NCBI RefSeq assembly: GCF_040932035.1
Contig: NZ_JBFRBB010000001.1
Location: 310,001 to 374,000, forward strand
Reading direction: 5' to 3'
Source of the DNA: Hoeflea_A sp040932035
GTDB lineage: Bacteria; Pseudomonadota; Alphaproteobacteria; Rhizobiales; Rhizobiaceae
DNA length: 64,000 nt
The translations under genes and the position numbers were made by a program. Below the pieces are notes generated by a model, which saw only the letters and a program-made list of their open reading frames with translations, was not told the origin of the DNA and ran no database searches. Position 1 is the first letter of the stretch, and each line of letters begins with the position of its first letter. This document shows positions 45,896 through 54,216 of the stretch, piece by piece.

Positions 45896-46062
45896 GCGCA
45901 AAAACCGGCCACTTGGGCGCTATGAATGCATGAAAAAGGCTGCGGCACGATTATGCGCGGCTCCTGCCGGTTGTGTGATTTCCCGAACGGCGCAGATTCG
46001 CCGTGTCCCCGAAATGCCGAATCTATCGGATCGCGACGGAACAGGCAAAAGGCGCGGTGCTT

Positions 46063-47874
46063 TTATTTTACCGGCTGTTCTGTCTCATCCAGATCGAGAC
46101 GCTCGGCTTCCTTGGTCGGCTTGATCAGCGGCTCCGGGGACACCGGCTTGGTGTGCAGCATGTGCCCGCCCGACTGAATGCCCTCAACCGACTGGATGCG
46201 CAGCCTTTCTTCATCGCGTTTGCGGGTCTCGTCGATGATTGCATCGACACGTTCATCGTCCAGTCCCAGCGCTTCAAGCGTCTTGCGACTGAAGATGAAG
46301 CTGGATTCCAGTGTCTCGCGCAGCTCGTATTCCACCTCCCGTTCGCGCAGCGACAAAGTGTGCGCGCGGTCGTAGGCGCGCGCGAAGATGCGTGCTCCGG
46401 GAAACTCCGCCTGCACGAGATCGACGATCTTGTCGGTGGTGGCCTTCTCATGTGTGCAAACGGCGACCAGCTTGGCCTTTTCTATGCCGGCGGAGGCCAG
46501 CACGTCACGCCGGGTTCCGTCTCCAAAATAGATCTTGAAGCCGAACTTCGTCGCGCTGCGAATGCGTTCGGCGGAATGGTCGATGATGGTGACCTCGGAA
46601 CCACCCGCCAGCAGCGTCTGTGAAACGATCTGTCCGAACCGGGAAAATCCGATCATGAGCACATCGGAGCCTGCGCCTTCGAAATTCTCCACCATATCGT
46701 CATCGGTTTCATCGCGCCGCAATTTGTTGGCGATTGCCGAGGCGAACGGGGTTAAAGCCATGGAGACGGTAACAATGGCAATGAGGATCGAAGCGATGGA
46801 TGCCGGGAAAATGCCGGCCGCTGCTGCCGTGGTGAAGATGACGAAACCGAACTCTCCGCTTTGCGGCAACAGTCCCGCAATGCGGATTGCCTGATTGTGT
46901 GGAGAGCCGAAAATACGGCAGAGCCCGTAGATAATGAGGCTTTTGACCAGCATGAGTACCGGAACCGCGATGATGATGACGGCGTAATTCTCGACGATGA
47001 CGTCCAGTTCGAGCGACAGCCCGACGGCCATGAAGAACAGGGCCAGCAGTATCCCGCGGAAGGGTTCGATATCGGCCTCGAGTTCGTGCCGGTAGGAGGA
47101 TTCAGCCAAAAGAACCCCGGCCAGGAACGAGCCCATGGCCATGGACATACCGGCGAACTGCATCAGCACGGCGGCACCGATCACCACCAAAAGCGCGGCC
47201 GCAATCATCGCTTCGCGCGCGCCGGTGCTGGCAATCAGCTGGAACAGGGGATTAAGCAGATATCGCCCCGCTGCAATCAGAAAAGCAATGGCCGCGAGCG
47301 CAATGGCAAAATCCTGCAGCGGTGTGGCCTGCGTTTCCGGGTGAACCGGCGTCAGCAATGGAACAAGCGCCAGGATCGGAACGATGGCGAGGTCCTGGAA
47401 GAGCAGTATGGAAAATGCCCGCTGTCCGTAGGCCGTACTTCGTTCGCCGCGCTCTTCAAGTATCTGTAGCGCAAATGCGGTTGAAGAAAGCGCCAGTCCG
47501 AAGCCGATAATGGCGGCTGCGGACAGCGCATGGCTCGACCAGGCTGTCGCCGTGACGATGCCGAGGAGGACGAGGCCAGTGACGAGGACCTGTGCCAGAC
47601 CGAGGCCGAATATCTCCTTACGCATCGACCATAATCGCGACGGTTTGAGTTCCAGCCCGATCAGGAACAGCAGCAGCACCACCCCAAGTTCGGCAAATTG
47701 AAGGATCCGCTCGCCGCCGCTGACGAGCCTGGAAATCGGGCCGATGATGACACCGGCGGCAAGATATCCAAGCACCGTGCCGAGGCCGATTCGTTTGGCC
47801 AGAGGGGCTGCGATGACGGCCCCGCCAAGAAGAACCAGCGCGTGGCTGTAGTAAGATAAGCCTTCAGCGGCCAT
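46063..47874 (-). CDS. CPA2-family cation:proton antiporter with TrkA-N domain (KefB/C-like)
   Basis: 603 aa. Residues 1-380 hold about 12-13 membrane helices of a Na+/H+-exchanger fold (LGGAVIAAPLAKRIGLGTVLGYLAAG, broken at GYLAAGVIIGP). Residues 400-520 form a Rossmann-type TrkA-N domain (DVLMIGFSRFGQIVSQTLLAGG), and a C-terminal acidic tail follows. Such proteins export K+ or Na+ under electrophile, osmotic or pH stress. A glutathione-gated KefB/C role is possible but not provable here. The start ATG 47874 lies 106 bases from the divergent pmbA gene. Confidence 0.92.
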   Translation of the reverse strand: MAAEGLSYYSHALVLLGGAVIAAPLAKRIGLGTVLGYLAAGVIIGPISRLVSGGERILQFAELGVVLLLFLIGLELKPSRLWSMRKEIFGLGLAQVLVTGLVLLGIVTATAWSSHALSAAAIIGFGLALSSTAFALQILEERGERSTAYGQRAFSILLFQDLAIVPILALVPLLTPVHPETQATPLQDFAIALAAIAFLIAAGRYLLNPLFQLIASTGAREAMIAAALLVVIGAAVLMQFAGMSMAMGSFLAGVLLAESSYRHELEADIEPFRGILLALFFMAVGLSLELDVIVENYAVIIIAVPVLMLVKSLIIYGLCRIFGSPHNQAIRIAGLLPQSGEFGFVIFTTAAAAGIFPASIASILIAIVTVSMALTPFASAIANKLRRDETDDDMVENFEGAGSDVLMIGFSRFGQIVSQTLLAGGSEVTIIDHSAERIRSATKFGFKIYFGDGTRRDVLASAGIEKAKLVAVCTHEKATTDKIVDLVQAEFPGARIFARAYDRAHTLSLREREVEYELRETLESSFIFSRKTLEALGLDDERVDAIIDETRKRDEERLRIQSVEGIQSGGHMLHTKPVSPEPLIKPTKEAERLDLDETEQPVK

Positions 47875-47980
47875 GGGTTGCGTCCCTCAAGAACACTATT
47901 CGACAGCAAAACATTCGGTTATTAGCCTTGATGACGTTCCAGCGCCACAATAAATGGAGCGTAAAGGAAAGGCCAAGTTT

Positions 47981-49327
47981 ATGTTTCAGGCGGATAAGAC
48001 GGAAGAACTTGTCGACAAAGCGACACAACTGGTCGAGCAGGCGGTCAAGTCGGGCGCCGACCGGTGTGATGCGGTCGTTGTGCGCGGGCGCTCGTCGTCC
48101 GTCAGCGTTCGGCTCGGCAAGGTCGAATCGACCGAAGCATCAGAGAGCGACAGTTTCTCGCTGCGTGTTTTTGTCGGCAACCGTGTCGCCAGCGTTTCCG
48201 CAAATGCCGGGATCGATGCCGTGGAACTCGCCGATCGCGCCGTTGCCATGGCCCGAGTCTCGCCGGAAGATCCGTTTGCGACGCTTGCCGACCCCGAAAA
48301 CCTGGCCAAAAGCTATGACGATCTCGATCTTTACGATCCGACTGAGATTGGCAGCAAGGAACTGACCGATGCGGCACTCGCAATGGAAGAGGCCGCACTC
48401 GCAGTAAAGGGTGTGACGAATTCGGGTGGCGCCGGCGCATCGGCGGGTCTGGGCGGTCTGGTTCTGGTCACGTCGGACGGATTTGCCGGTTCCTATATAG
48501 GTACGCGTTTTGGCCGTTCGGTCAGCGTTGTTGCCGGCGAAGGAACGGCGATGGAACGCGACTACGAGTTTGATTCGCGCCTCTACTATGCTGACCTCGA
48601 CGATGTCGCGGAAATCGGCCGGTCTGCCGGTACACGCGCCGTAAAGCGCCTCAATCCCAGCAAGGCCGAAACGGGTTCCGGATTGACGATTGTTCTCGAC
48701 CCTCGCGTCGCACGCGGCTTTGTCAGCCATCTGGCGGGCGCCATCAATGGAGCGGCCGTCGCGCGCAAAACCAGCTTTCTGCGCGATATGATGGGCAAGC
48801 AGGTCACAAAATCAGGAATACGCGTCACGGACGATCCTCAGATTATTCGCGGTCCGGCTTCGAAACCGTTCGACGGCGAGGGCGTGCGCGGCAGTCGGCT
48901 CGACATGGTTGAGGATGGCATATTGCAAAACTGGTTCCTGTCGACGGGCACTGCCCGCGAGTTGGGATTGAAGACCAATGGACGAGGCGTGCGCGGCGGC
49001 TCCAATGTCAATCCGAGTTCAACCAATCTGGCGCTTGAGCCGGGAGACAAATCGCCTGCTGACCTGATCGCCGACATTGCATCAGGGTTTTATGTGACCG
49101 AGGTTATCGGCCATGGTGTCAACATGATTACCGGCGAATATAGCCGCGGCGCATCGGGATTCTGGATAGAAAACGGTGAAACCACACATCCGGTTTCGGA
49201 AGTCACCATCGCCTCCAATCTCAAAGACATGTTCATGAATACAACGCCGGCCAACGATATCGACCGCAAATTCGGAACTGCGTCGCCCACCCTGGTCGTA
49301 GAAGGAATGACACTTGCCGGAAAATAA
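47981..49327 (+). CDS. pmbA: TldD/PmbA-family metalloprotease-type protein (PmbA/TldE)
   Basis: 448 aa. The family core is visible: GRSSSVSVRLGKVESTEASESDSF near the N-terminus (broken here as GKVESTEASESDSF), GLTIVLDPRVARGFVSHLAG, and NVNPSSTNLAL with the C-terminal EVIGHGVNMITGEYSRGASG. TldE lacks the zinc-binding HExxxH motif of TldD, and none is seen here. It partners TldD in peptide maturation and turnover. ATG 47981 with GGAAAGG eight bases upstream is preferred over ATG 47954. It overlaps the next gene by 14 bases. Confidence 0.93.
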   Translation: MFQADKTEELVDKATQLVEQAVKSGADRCDAVVVRGRSSSVSVRLGKVESTEASESDSFSLRVFVGNRVASVSANAGIDAVELADRAVAMARVSPEDPFATLADPENLAKSYDDLDLYDPTEIGSKELTDAALAMEEAALAVKGVTNSGGAGASAGLGGLVLVTSDGFAGSYIGTRFGRSVSVVAGEGTAMERDYEFDSRLYYADLDDVAEIGRSAGTRAVKRLNPSKAETGSGLTIVLDPRVARGFVSHLAGAINGAAVARKTSFLRDMMGKQVTKSGIRVTDDPQIIRGPASKPFDGEGVRGSRLDMVEDGILQNWFLSTGTARELGLKTNGRGVRGGSNVNPSSTNLALEPGDKSPADLIADIASGFYVTEVIGHGVNMITGEYSRGASGFWIENGETTHPVSEVTIASNLKDMFMNTTPANDIDRKFGTASPTLVVEGMTLAGK

Positions 49328-50105
49328 CATCGAGGCCGGGGATCTGACATTGATCCGTGATGCCGCCCAGGAGGCCGGCCGCATCGCTATGCGCTATTTC
49401 CGCAAGGATCCGGATGTCTGGTACAAGGGCGGGCGCTCGCCTGTCAGTGAGGCCGATATTGCGGTCAATCGCTTTCTGCACGCCGAACTGCTTAAGGCGC
49501 GGCCGGAATACGGCTGGCTTTCGGAGGAAACGGAGGATGACAAGTCGCGTCTCCAGGGCGACGCGGTTTTTGTCGTTGATCCCATCGACGGAACACGGGC
49601 CTTCGTCAAGGGTAAGGACGTGTGGTGCGTCAGTGTTGCGGTGGTACGTGACGGCATAACCGTAGCCGGCGTTCTGTCGTGCCCTGCCTGCGGAGAGTTC
49701 TTTGAGGGTTCGGCGGACGGTAATGCTCTGAAGAACGGCAAACCCATAAAGGTTGCCAAAGCCGGAACCGGCGGTCTGATCGCATCGCCGGACATTGTCT
49801 TCGACCGTTTGCCGAAAAATCTTGTGCGCGGCATGAAGCGGTCCCCGCACATACCCTCCCTGGCCTACCGCATTGCGATGGTAGCCGATGGCCGCCTTGC
49901 AGCCACGTTCATCAAACCCAACTCTCATGACTGGGATCTAGCCGCAGCCGACCTGATTTTACGCAATGCCGGCGGTGCCATTACCGATATTGACGGCTCT
50001 CCATTGCGCTACAATAAAAACACGATAAGCCATGGTATTCTGATCGCCGGACCCGACGAATTCCTGCCTGATCTTCAGTTTGCGGCGAGCGGCATTGACC
50101 TTTGA
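49314..50105 (+). CDS. Inositol-monophosphatase-family phosphatase (CysQ-like)
   Basis: 263 aa. The metal-binding motifs are KGGRSPVSEADIAVN, LSEETEDD (Glu pair), VVDPIDGTRAFVKG (DPIDGT) and WDLAAADLILRNAGG. These define the FIG/IMPase superfamily; the arrangement suits a 3'(2'),5'-bisphosphate nucleotidase such as CysQ or an inositol monophosphatase. The start TTG 49314 has GAAGGA at good spacing and lies within the end of pmbA, so the genes are translationally coupled. Confidence 0.9.
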   Translation: MPENNIEAGDLTLIRDAAQEAGRIAMRYFRKDPDVWYKGGRSPVSEADIAVNRFLHAELLKARPEYGWLSEETEDDKSRLQGDAVFVVDPIDGTRAFVKGKDVWCVSVAVVRDGITVAGVLSCPACGEFFEGSADGNALKNGKPIKVAKAGTGGLIASPDIVFDRLPKNLVRGMKRSPHIPSLAYRIAMVADGRLAATFIKPNSHDWDLAAADLILRNAGGAITDIDGSPLRYNKNTISHGILIAGPDEFLPDLQFAASGIDL

Positions 50106-50226
50106 GTAAAATTGCAGCAAACCGCCTGCTGAATATGCGTTTGCCCTTTGTCGTATCCCTCCTCGATGCAATTGTTTTCGGCACGGGCTTGCGCGTCACG
50201 GCAATGGATGCCCGACGGAGTGAGTG

Positions 50227-50472
50227 ATGGAATCCAACAAAAAACAACTACTGCATCTGGTCTTTGGCGGAGAACTTGATGCGCTGAGCGAGATCAGTTT
50301 TCGCAATCTCGACGATCTGGATGTCGTCGGTATTTATCCGGATTACAAATCGGCCTATGCAGCCTGGAAGTCCAAGGCGCAGCAAACCGTCGACAATGCG
50401 CATATGCGCTATTTTATTGTGCACCTTCACAAGCTTCTCAATCCCGAAGAAGAAACGAGCACCGAAGATTAG
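50227..50472 (+). CDS. DUF4170 protein
   Basis: 81 aa small acidic protein: LLHLVFGGELDALSEISF, then DLDVVGIYPDYKSAYAAWKSKAQ split at GIYPDY, and MRYFIVHLHKLL. This is the DUF4170 family, which occupies exactly this place before waaA/lpxK in many Hyphomicrobiales; its role is unknown. GGAG lies six bases before ATG 50227 (GTG 50224 is an alternative). The 121 bases before it hold no supported gene. Confidence 0.88.
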   Translation: MESNKKQLLHLVFGGELDALSEISFRNLDDLDVVGIYPDYKSAYAAWKSKAQQTVDNAHMRYFIVHLHKLLNPEEETSTED

Positions 50473-50565
50473 CGGGAATGTAGCGGCGGCTGAGCTGTCA
50501 GCCCCTTTGTAATGAGTCAGTATTTGGGTCCTTTAGCATCAGTTTGGAGCTCACGGAGGGTTTCT

Positions 50566-51285
50566 TTGACACCGGCAGTTCGACGATTTGGAAAGGCGCT
50601 GCTTGCCTCAGACAGCTTTCAAAGCGTTGCTGCCGCTGTTGTTCACGGCGCTCTCCGGTTTATCGTCAGAACCAATCGCTTCGTGCGCGATTCCGACGAC
50701 CTCGTCGCGTGGGTTGACGGAAAACTGCCGGTGATCATCGCACTTTGGCATGGCCAGCAGCTCCTGACGCCGTTTCTTTATCCCGACAACCACAAAGTCG
50801 CCGCTCTTGTTTCCAGGAGCAATGATGCGGAGATCAACGCGCGCGTGCTTAAGCGGGCCGGTGTCGAGGTTATTCGCGGATCCGGTGGCCGCGAGCGCGA
50901 ACAAACTCTGCAAAAGGGCGGTATTCGTGCCCTGAAAGCCATGGCGGGTGCACTTTCGCGCGGCACGAACATCGTCATGATCGCCGATATTTCCAAGGGA
51001 ACACCGCGACAGGCAGGTGAAGGCATCATCACACTGGCAAAATTGACGGGCCGTCCGATCGTTCCGCTGGCCGTCGCGACGAGCCGCTACCGCATCGTCG
51101 AAAAATCATGGGACAAGACAACGATTAATTTACCATTCGGGCGTGCGTGCCTTAAACTTGGAGAGCCTATCTACGTGCCGCGTGACGCATCAGATGCCGA
51201 TGTGGAAGATTTTCGGCAAAGGGTGACGGATCAATTGAACAGCGTAACCGAAAAAGCCTATCAGGCAGTCAGGAACGACGCATGA
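50566..51285 (+). CDS. Lysophospholipid acyltransferase-like (DUF374) protein
   Basis: About 239 aa. The acyltransferase motif is reduced to LWHGQQLLTPF (His in place of the usual HxxxxD context), followed by SRSNDAEINARVLKRAGVEV, RGSGGRER, and DISKGTPRQAGEGIITLAKLTG split around GTPR. DUF374 members sit in lipid A/LPS gene clusters and are thought to be acyltransferases, but activity is unproven. The start TTG 50566 follows GGAGG at ideal spacing; ATG 50512 lacks a site. It overlaps waaA by 4 bases. Confidence 0.87.
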   Translation: MTPAVRRFGKALLASDSFQSVAAAVVHGALRFIVRTNRFVRDSDDLVAWVDGKLPVIIALWHGQQLLTPFLYPDNHKVAALVSRSNDAEINARVLKRAGVEVIRGSGGREREQTLQKGGIRALKAMAGALSRGTNIVMIADISKGTPRQAGEGIITLAKLTGRPIVPLAVATSRYRIVEKSWDKTTINLPFGRACLKLGEPIYVPRDASDADVEDFRQRVTDQLNSVTEKAYQAVRNDA

Positions 51286-52607
51286 GTCTGGGTTGGGCGC
51301 GCGTATCTTTAACAGCGTATCGCTGGCTCGGCGCTGCCATATATCCGTTTTTGGGGTCCTATCTTGCTTTCCGGGCGACCAAGGGCAAGGAAGAGCACTC
51401 CAGACGCCGCGAGCGGTACGGCTTTGCCAGCGCCGAAAGACCTGACGGACCGGTGGTATGGGCACATGCGGCAAGTGTCGGCGAAACGACCGCTGTCATC
51501 CCGCTGATCGAGGAAGTGCTCAAGCGCGGTATCTATGTGGTCCTGACCACGGGTACCGTGACGTCCGCCACGGTTGCCAACGAGCGGCTCGGCGACCGTG
51601 TGATCCACCAGTACGTGCCGCTTGATCTCAAGCCTGCCGTCAGCCGTTTTCTGGATTATTGGAAACCGGATCTCGCGCTGATAGCCGAATCCGAGATCTG
51701 GCCGATGACCATCCTTGAGCTTGGCGCCCGCCGCATGCCGCAGGTTCTGGTCAATGGGCGGCTTTCCGACCGCTCCTTTGCCAGCTGGCGAAAACGTCCG
51801 CACCTTGCCGAAGCGTTGTTTGAAAACCTCTCTCTCGTTGTTGCCCAGTCCGACGAGGATGCCGAGCGGTTCCGTGCACTCGGTGCCCGCCCGGTTGCGG
51901 TCTCCGGAAACCTGAAGGTCGACACCGAGCCGCCGCCCTGCGACGAGGCCGAACTGCAACGGCTGAAAAAGCTCATTGGCAATCGTGGCGTTTGGGCCGC
52001 CGTCTCTACCCATGCGGGTGAGGAGGCGATTGCCGCCGATGTCCATGAATCGCTCACTCCCCGCCACAAGGCGCTGACCATCATCGTTCCGCGCCATCCC
52101 GAACGCGCCGATGACATCGAAGACATGCTGGTTGGCCGCGGTCTGGCGGTAGCAAGACGCTCGCGCGGTGACGCCATCACCCCCGAAACCCAGATCTATC
52201 TCGGCGACACGATCGGCGAGATGGGGCTTTATCTCAAACTGGCCGGGATTGCCTTTGTCGGCCGTTCCCTGACATCAGATGGCGGTCAAAATCCCCTGGA
52301 GCCGGCAATGCTTGACTGCGCCATTCTTTCCGGCCGCAATGTTCAGAACTTCCGCGACAGCTATCGCAGCCTGCTCAAGAATGGCGGAGCCCGTCTGGTC
52401 AATGACGGCGAAACCCTGGCGAAATCGGTGGATTTCCTTCTCAGCAACAAACGTGCGAGTGAAAAGATGCGCAACGCCGCACACAAGACGGTTGACGAGT
52501 TAAGCGGTGCGTTGCCGCGAACCGTGCGCGCGCTGGAACCCTATATCAAGCCGCTGACCGTTGAGGCCGAACTGTATCAGGAAGGGGACCGCAAAGTGCG
52601 ATGGTAA
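51282..52607 (+). CDS. waaA: 3-deoxy-D-manno-octulosonic acid transferase WaaA (KdtA)
   Basis: 441 aa. The N-terminal domain has FRATKGKEEHSRRRERYG with the conserved Glu, then VVWAHAASVGE with the catalytic-site HAxSVGE motif (about residues 57-64). The C-terminal domain has AGIAFVGRSL and GGQNPLEPAMLDCAI typical of this GT-30 family. It adds Kdo from CMP-Kdo to the lipid A precursor on the inner leaflet of the inner membrane. Overlaps lpxK by 7 bases. Confidence 0.96.
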   Translation: MSLGWARVSLTAYRWLGAAIYPFLGSYLAFRATKGKEEHSRRRERYGFASAERPDGPVVWAHAASVGETTAVIPLIEEVLKRGIYVVLTTGTVTSATVANERLGDRVIHQYVPLDLKPAVSRFLDYWKPDLALIAESEIWPMTILELGARRMPQVLVNGRLSDRSFASWRKRPHLAEALFENLSLVVAQSDEDAERFRALGARPVAVSGNLKVDTEPPPCDEAELQRLKKLIGNRGVWAAVSTHAGEEAIAADVHESLTPRHKALTIIVPRHPERADDIEDMLVGRGLAVARRSRGDAITPETQIYLGDTIGEMGLYLKLAGIAFVGRSLTSDGGQNPLEPAMLDCAILSGRNVQNFRDSYRSLLKNGGARLVNDGETLAKSVDFLLSNKRASEKMRNAAHKTVDELSGALPRTVRALEPYIKPLTVEAELYQEGDRKVRW

Positions 52608-53638
52608 GCGAGGCGCCTCCATTTTGGTGGACGAGATCCGACTGGCGGGCCTGGATGCTGTTCCCGGCATCCTGGATCTACGGTGCGGTCGCTCGCACCC
52701 GCATGGAGAACGCAGCGCGTATCGAGGTCGATGCACCGGTCATTTGCATCGGAAATTTCACCGTTGGCGGTGCGGGCAAAACACCAACCGCCCTGGCGTT
52801 GGCGACGGCCGCCAAAAAGGCCGGCCACAAACCCGGTTTTCTTTCACGCGGATATCGCGGCAACCTCAGAACCACAACAATAGTCGACAGCGCCCAGCAC
52901 AATGCCCGCGATGTTGGCGATGAACCACTGCTTCTAGCCGAAAAGGCAATGACAGTCGTCACGCCCGACCGCCTTGAAGGCGCAAAACGCCTGCTCGAGC
53001 AAGGTGCTGATTTCATCATCATGGATGACGGTTTCCAGAGCGCTGCGATCTGCTTCGATTTTGCTCTGCTCGTCGTGGACGCCACGCGCGGCATTGGCAA
53101 CGGCCACGTTATTCCGGGCGGACCGGTCCGTGCACCCATGCTGGATCAGATGCGCAATGCTTCGGCTCTGCTGGTTATCGGTGAGGGGACCGCGGCCGAC
53201 CGCGTAATCCGTAGCGCCGGGCGCGCGGCCAAACCGGTCTATGCCGGTCGTCTCAGAGTGCTCAAGCCTCGCAGTTTCAAAGGTAAGCGGGTCCTGGCCT
53301 TTGCCGCCATCGGCAATCCGGAGAAGTTCTTTGACAGTTTGCGGTCGGCCGGCGCCCACATAGAGGTAGAGCGCGGATATGGAGATCACCACGAATTCAC
53401 CGAAGATGAAGCCGCCGATCTGCTCGATCTTGCCGCCAAGAACAAGCTCGAGATCATTACCACGAGCAAGGACATGGCGCGGCTCAAGGATGGCCGGGGC
53501 CGTATAGCCGAACTTGCGGTGAAATCACGGGTTTTGCAGGTTCAGCTGGATTTTGATCCGGCCGGCCTGGCGCCTGAATTCATTGACAGGACGGTACAGG
53601 CCTTCAAAAAACGGCGGCTCGGTTCCGGCGGCAGTTAA
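52601..53638 (+). CDS. lpxK: Tetraacyldisaccharide 4'-kinase LpxK
   Basis: 345 aa. The P-loop lies in GNFTVGGAGKTP (residues 51-62), after an N-terminal membrane-associated segment (DWRAWMLFPASWIYGAVAR, about 14-32). DDGFQS, the family's catalytic motif, is seen as IMDDGFQSAAICFD. It phosphorylates the 4' position of the lipid A disaccharide. It is the last gene of the DUF4170-acyltransferase-waaA-lpxK string, and is followed by a repetitive element 12 bases after the stop. Confidence 0.96.
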   Translation: MVSEAPPFWWTRSDWRAWMLFPASWIYGAVARTRMENAARIEVDAPVICIGNFTVGGAGKTPTALALATAAKKAGHKPGFLSRGYRGNLRTTTIVDSAQHNARDVGDEPLLLAEKAMTVVTPDRLEGAKRLLEQGADFIIMDDGFQSAAICFDFALLVVDATRGIGNGHVIPGGPVRAPMLDQMRNASALLVIGEGTAADRVIRSAGRAAKPVYAGRLRVLKPRSFKGKRVLAFAAIGNPEKFFDSLRSAGAHIEVERGYGDHHEFTEDEAADLLDLAAKNKLEIITTSKDMARLKDGRGRIAELAVKSRVLQVQLDFDPAGLAPEFIDRTVQAFKKRRLGSGGS

Positions 53639-53650
53639 CCCGGTCTCTCA

Positions 53651-53955
53651 CTAGAGCGTTTCTGGTTTATACGGGATCATTTGACCGAGGTTATTTTGGT
53701 TTCTGACAAGGCGGGTTGCGCGCCGTGGTGTTTGCCCACCACAAGCGCAAGACAACACAGTCAGAGGGCAAAATAGCCCGGCCCGTTCAAGTATTGCATA
53801 TCAATAGCATGGCCCTTTCGAGGGTGGGAAAAATCGGCCCATCGGCGTCGTTGCGCCGCTTGCCCGATGCACCACATCGCGCTGCGCGACGCGCCTAACC
53901 GAGTGAGCCGATTTTCCGCCATCAAATGATCCCGTATAAACCAGAAACGCTCTAG
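53651..53955. repeat. 305-bp MITE-like element with perfect 34-bp terminal inverted repeats
   Basis: The left arm (53651-53684) and right arm (53922-53955) are exact inverted copies over 34 bases, both ending in CTAG at the outer edge; the core sequence is AGAGCGTTTCTGG...GGGATCATTTGA. The 237-base interior is GC-rich, has smaller hairpins (for example GTGGTG and CACCAC) and no transposase. The outermost CTAG could be a target duplication or part of the arm, since CTAG is itself palindromic. The right end supplies the stop codon of the DUF2093 gene. It fits a non-autonomous intergenic repeat of the kind widespread in Hyphomicrobiales; the copy number in this genome is unknown. Confidence 0.85.
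53761..53922 (-). other. 53-codon open frame inside the repeat element
   Basis: An ATG at the innermost base of the right arm (53922) opens a frame of 53 codons that runs to TGA at 53763-53761. The peptide begins AENRLTRLGASRS and includes MWCIGQAAQRRRW. There is no ribosome site, and the frame may simply be a passenger of the repeat. It is reported because repeated elements of this type are often mis-annotated as genes. Confidence 0.25.
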
Positions 53956-54179
53956 TTTTGAGAGGGCAGGACACCGGCACGTTCGTCTGCGGCAACGGAC
54001 GCATGCACGTCCACATAGGGCTCCTGGCGGGCAACACTCCAGTATTTCAATTCGTCAAGTGGAATGATTTCACCGGTAATCGCGCAGCGCACATGCGATC
54101 CGGGTGCAATGACCTGAAAATCGGCGTCCAGATAGCGGATTTTCGCTTCGCCGGAGCCATGTCCTTCAAATCTGTTCAT
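53952..54179 (-). CDS. DUF2093 protein
   Basis: 75 aa: MNRFEGHGSGEAKIRYLDAD, followed by VIAPGSHVRCAITGEIIPL and DELKYWSVARQEPYVD. This is the small DUF2093 family of alphaproteobacteria, with a conserved C-x-x-T-G-x-x-I-P-L block near the middle; the function is unknown. The last residues and the TAG stop come from the inserted repeat element, so the C-terminus (after about residue 70) may differ from that of relatives. It follows mutL by 37 bases on the same strand. Confidence 0.88.
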   Translation of the reverse strand: MNRFEGHGSGEAKIRYLDADFQVIAPGSHVRCAITGEIIPLDELKYWSVARQEPYVDVHASVAADERAGVLPSQN

Positions 54180-54216
54180 TCTGCTTTCCTGTCGCGGCCT
54201 GTGTTCCTTGAGGGCG

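Noticed and set aside
53716..53898. 60-codon frame on the plus strand within the repeat element
   Set aside because: No ribosome site and no homology pattern; it lies within the MITE-like interior and is better explained as part of the repeat.
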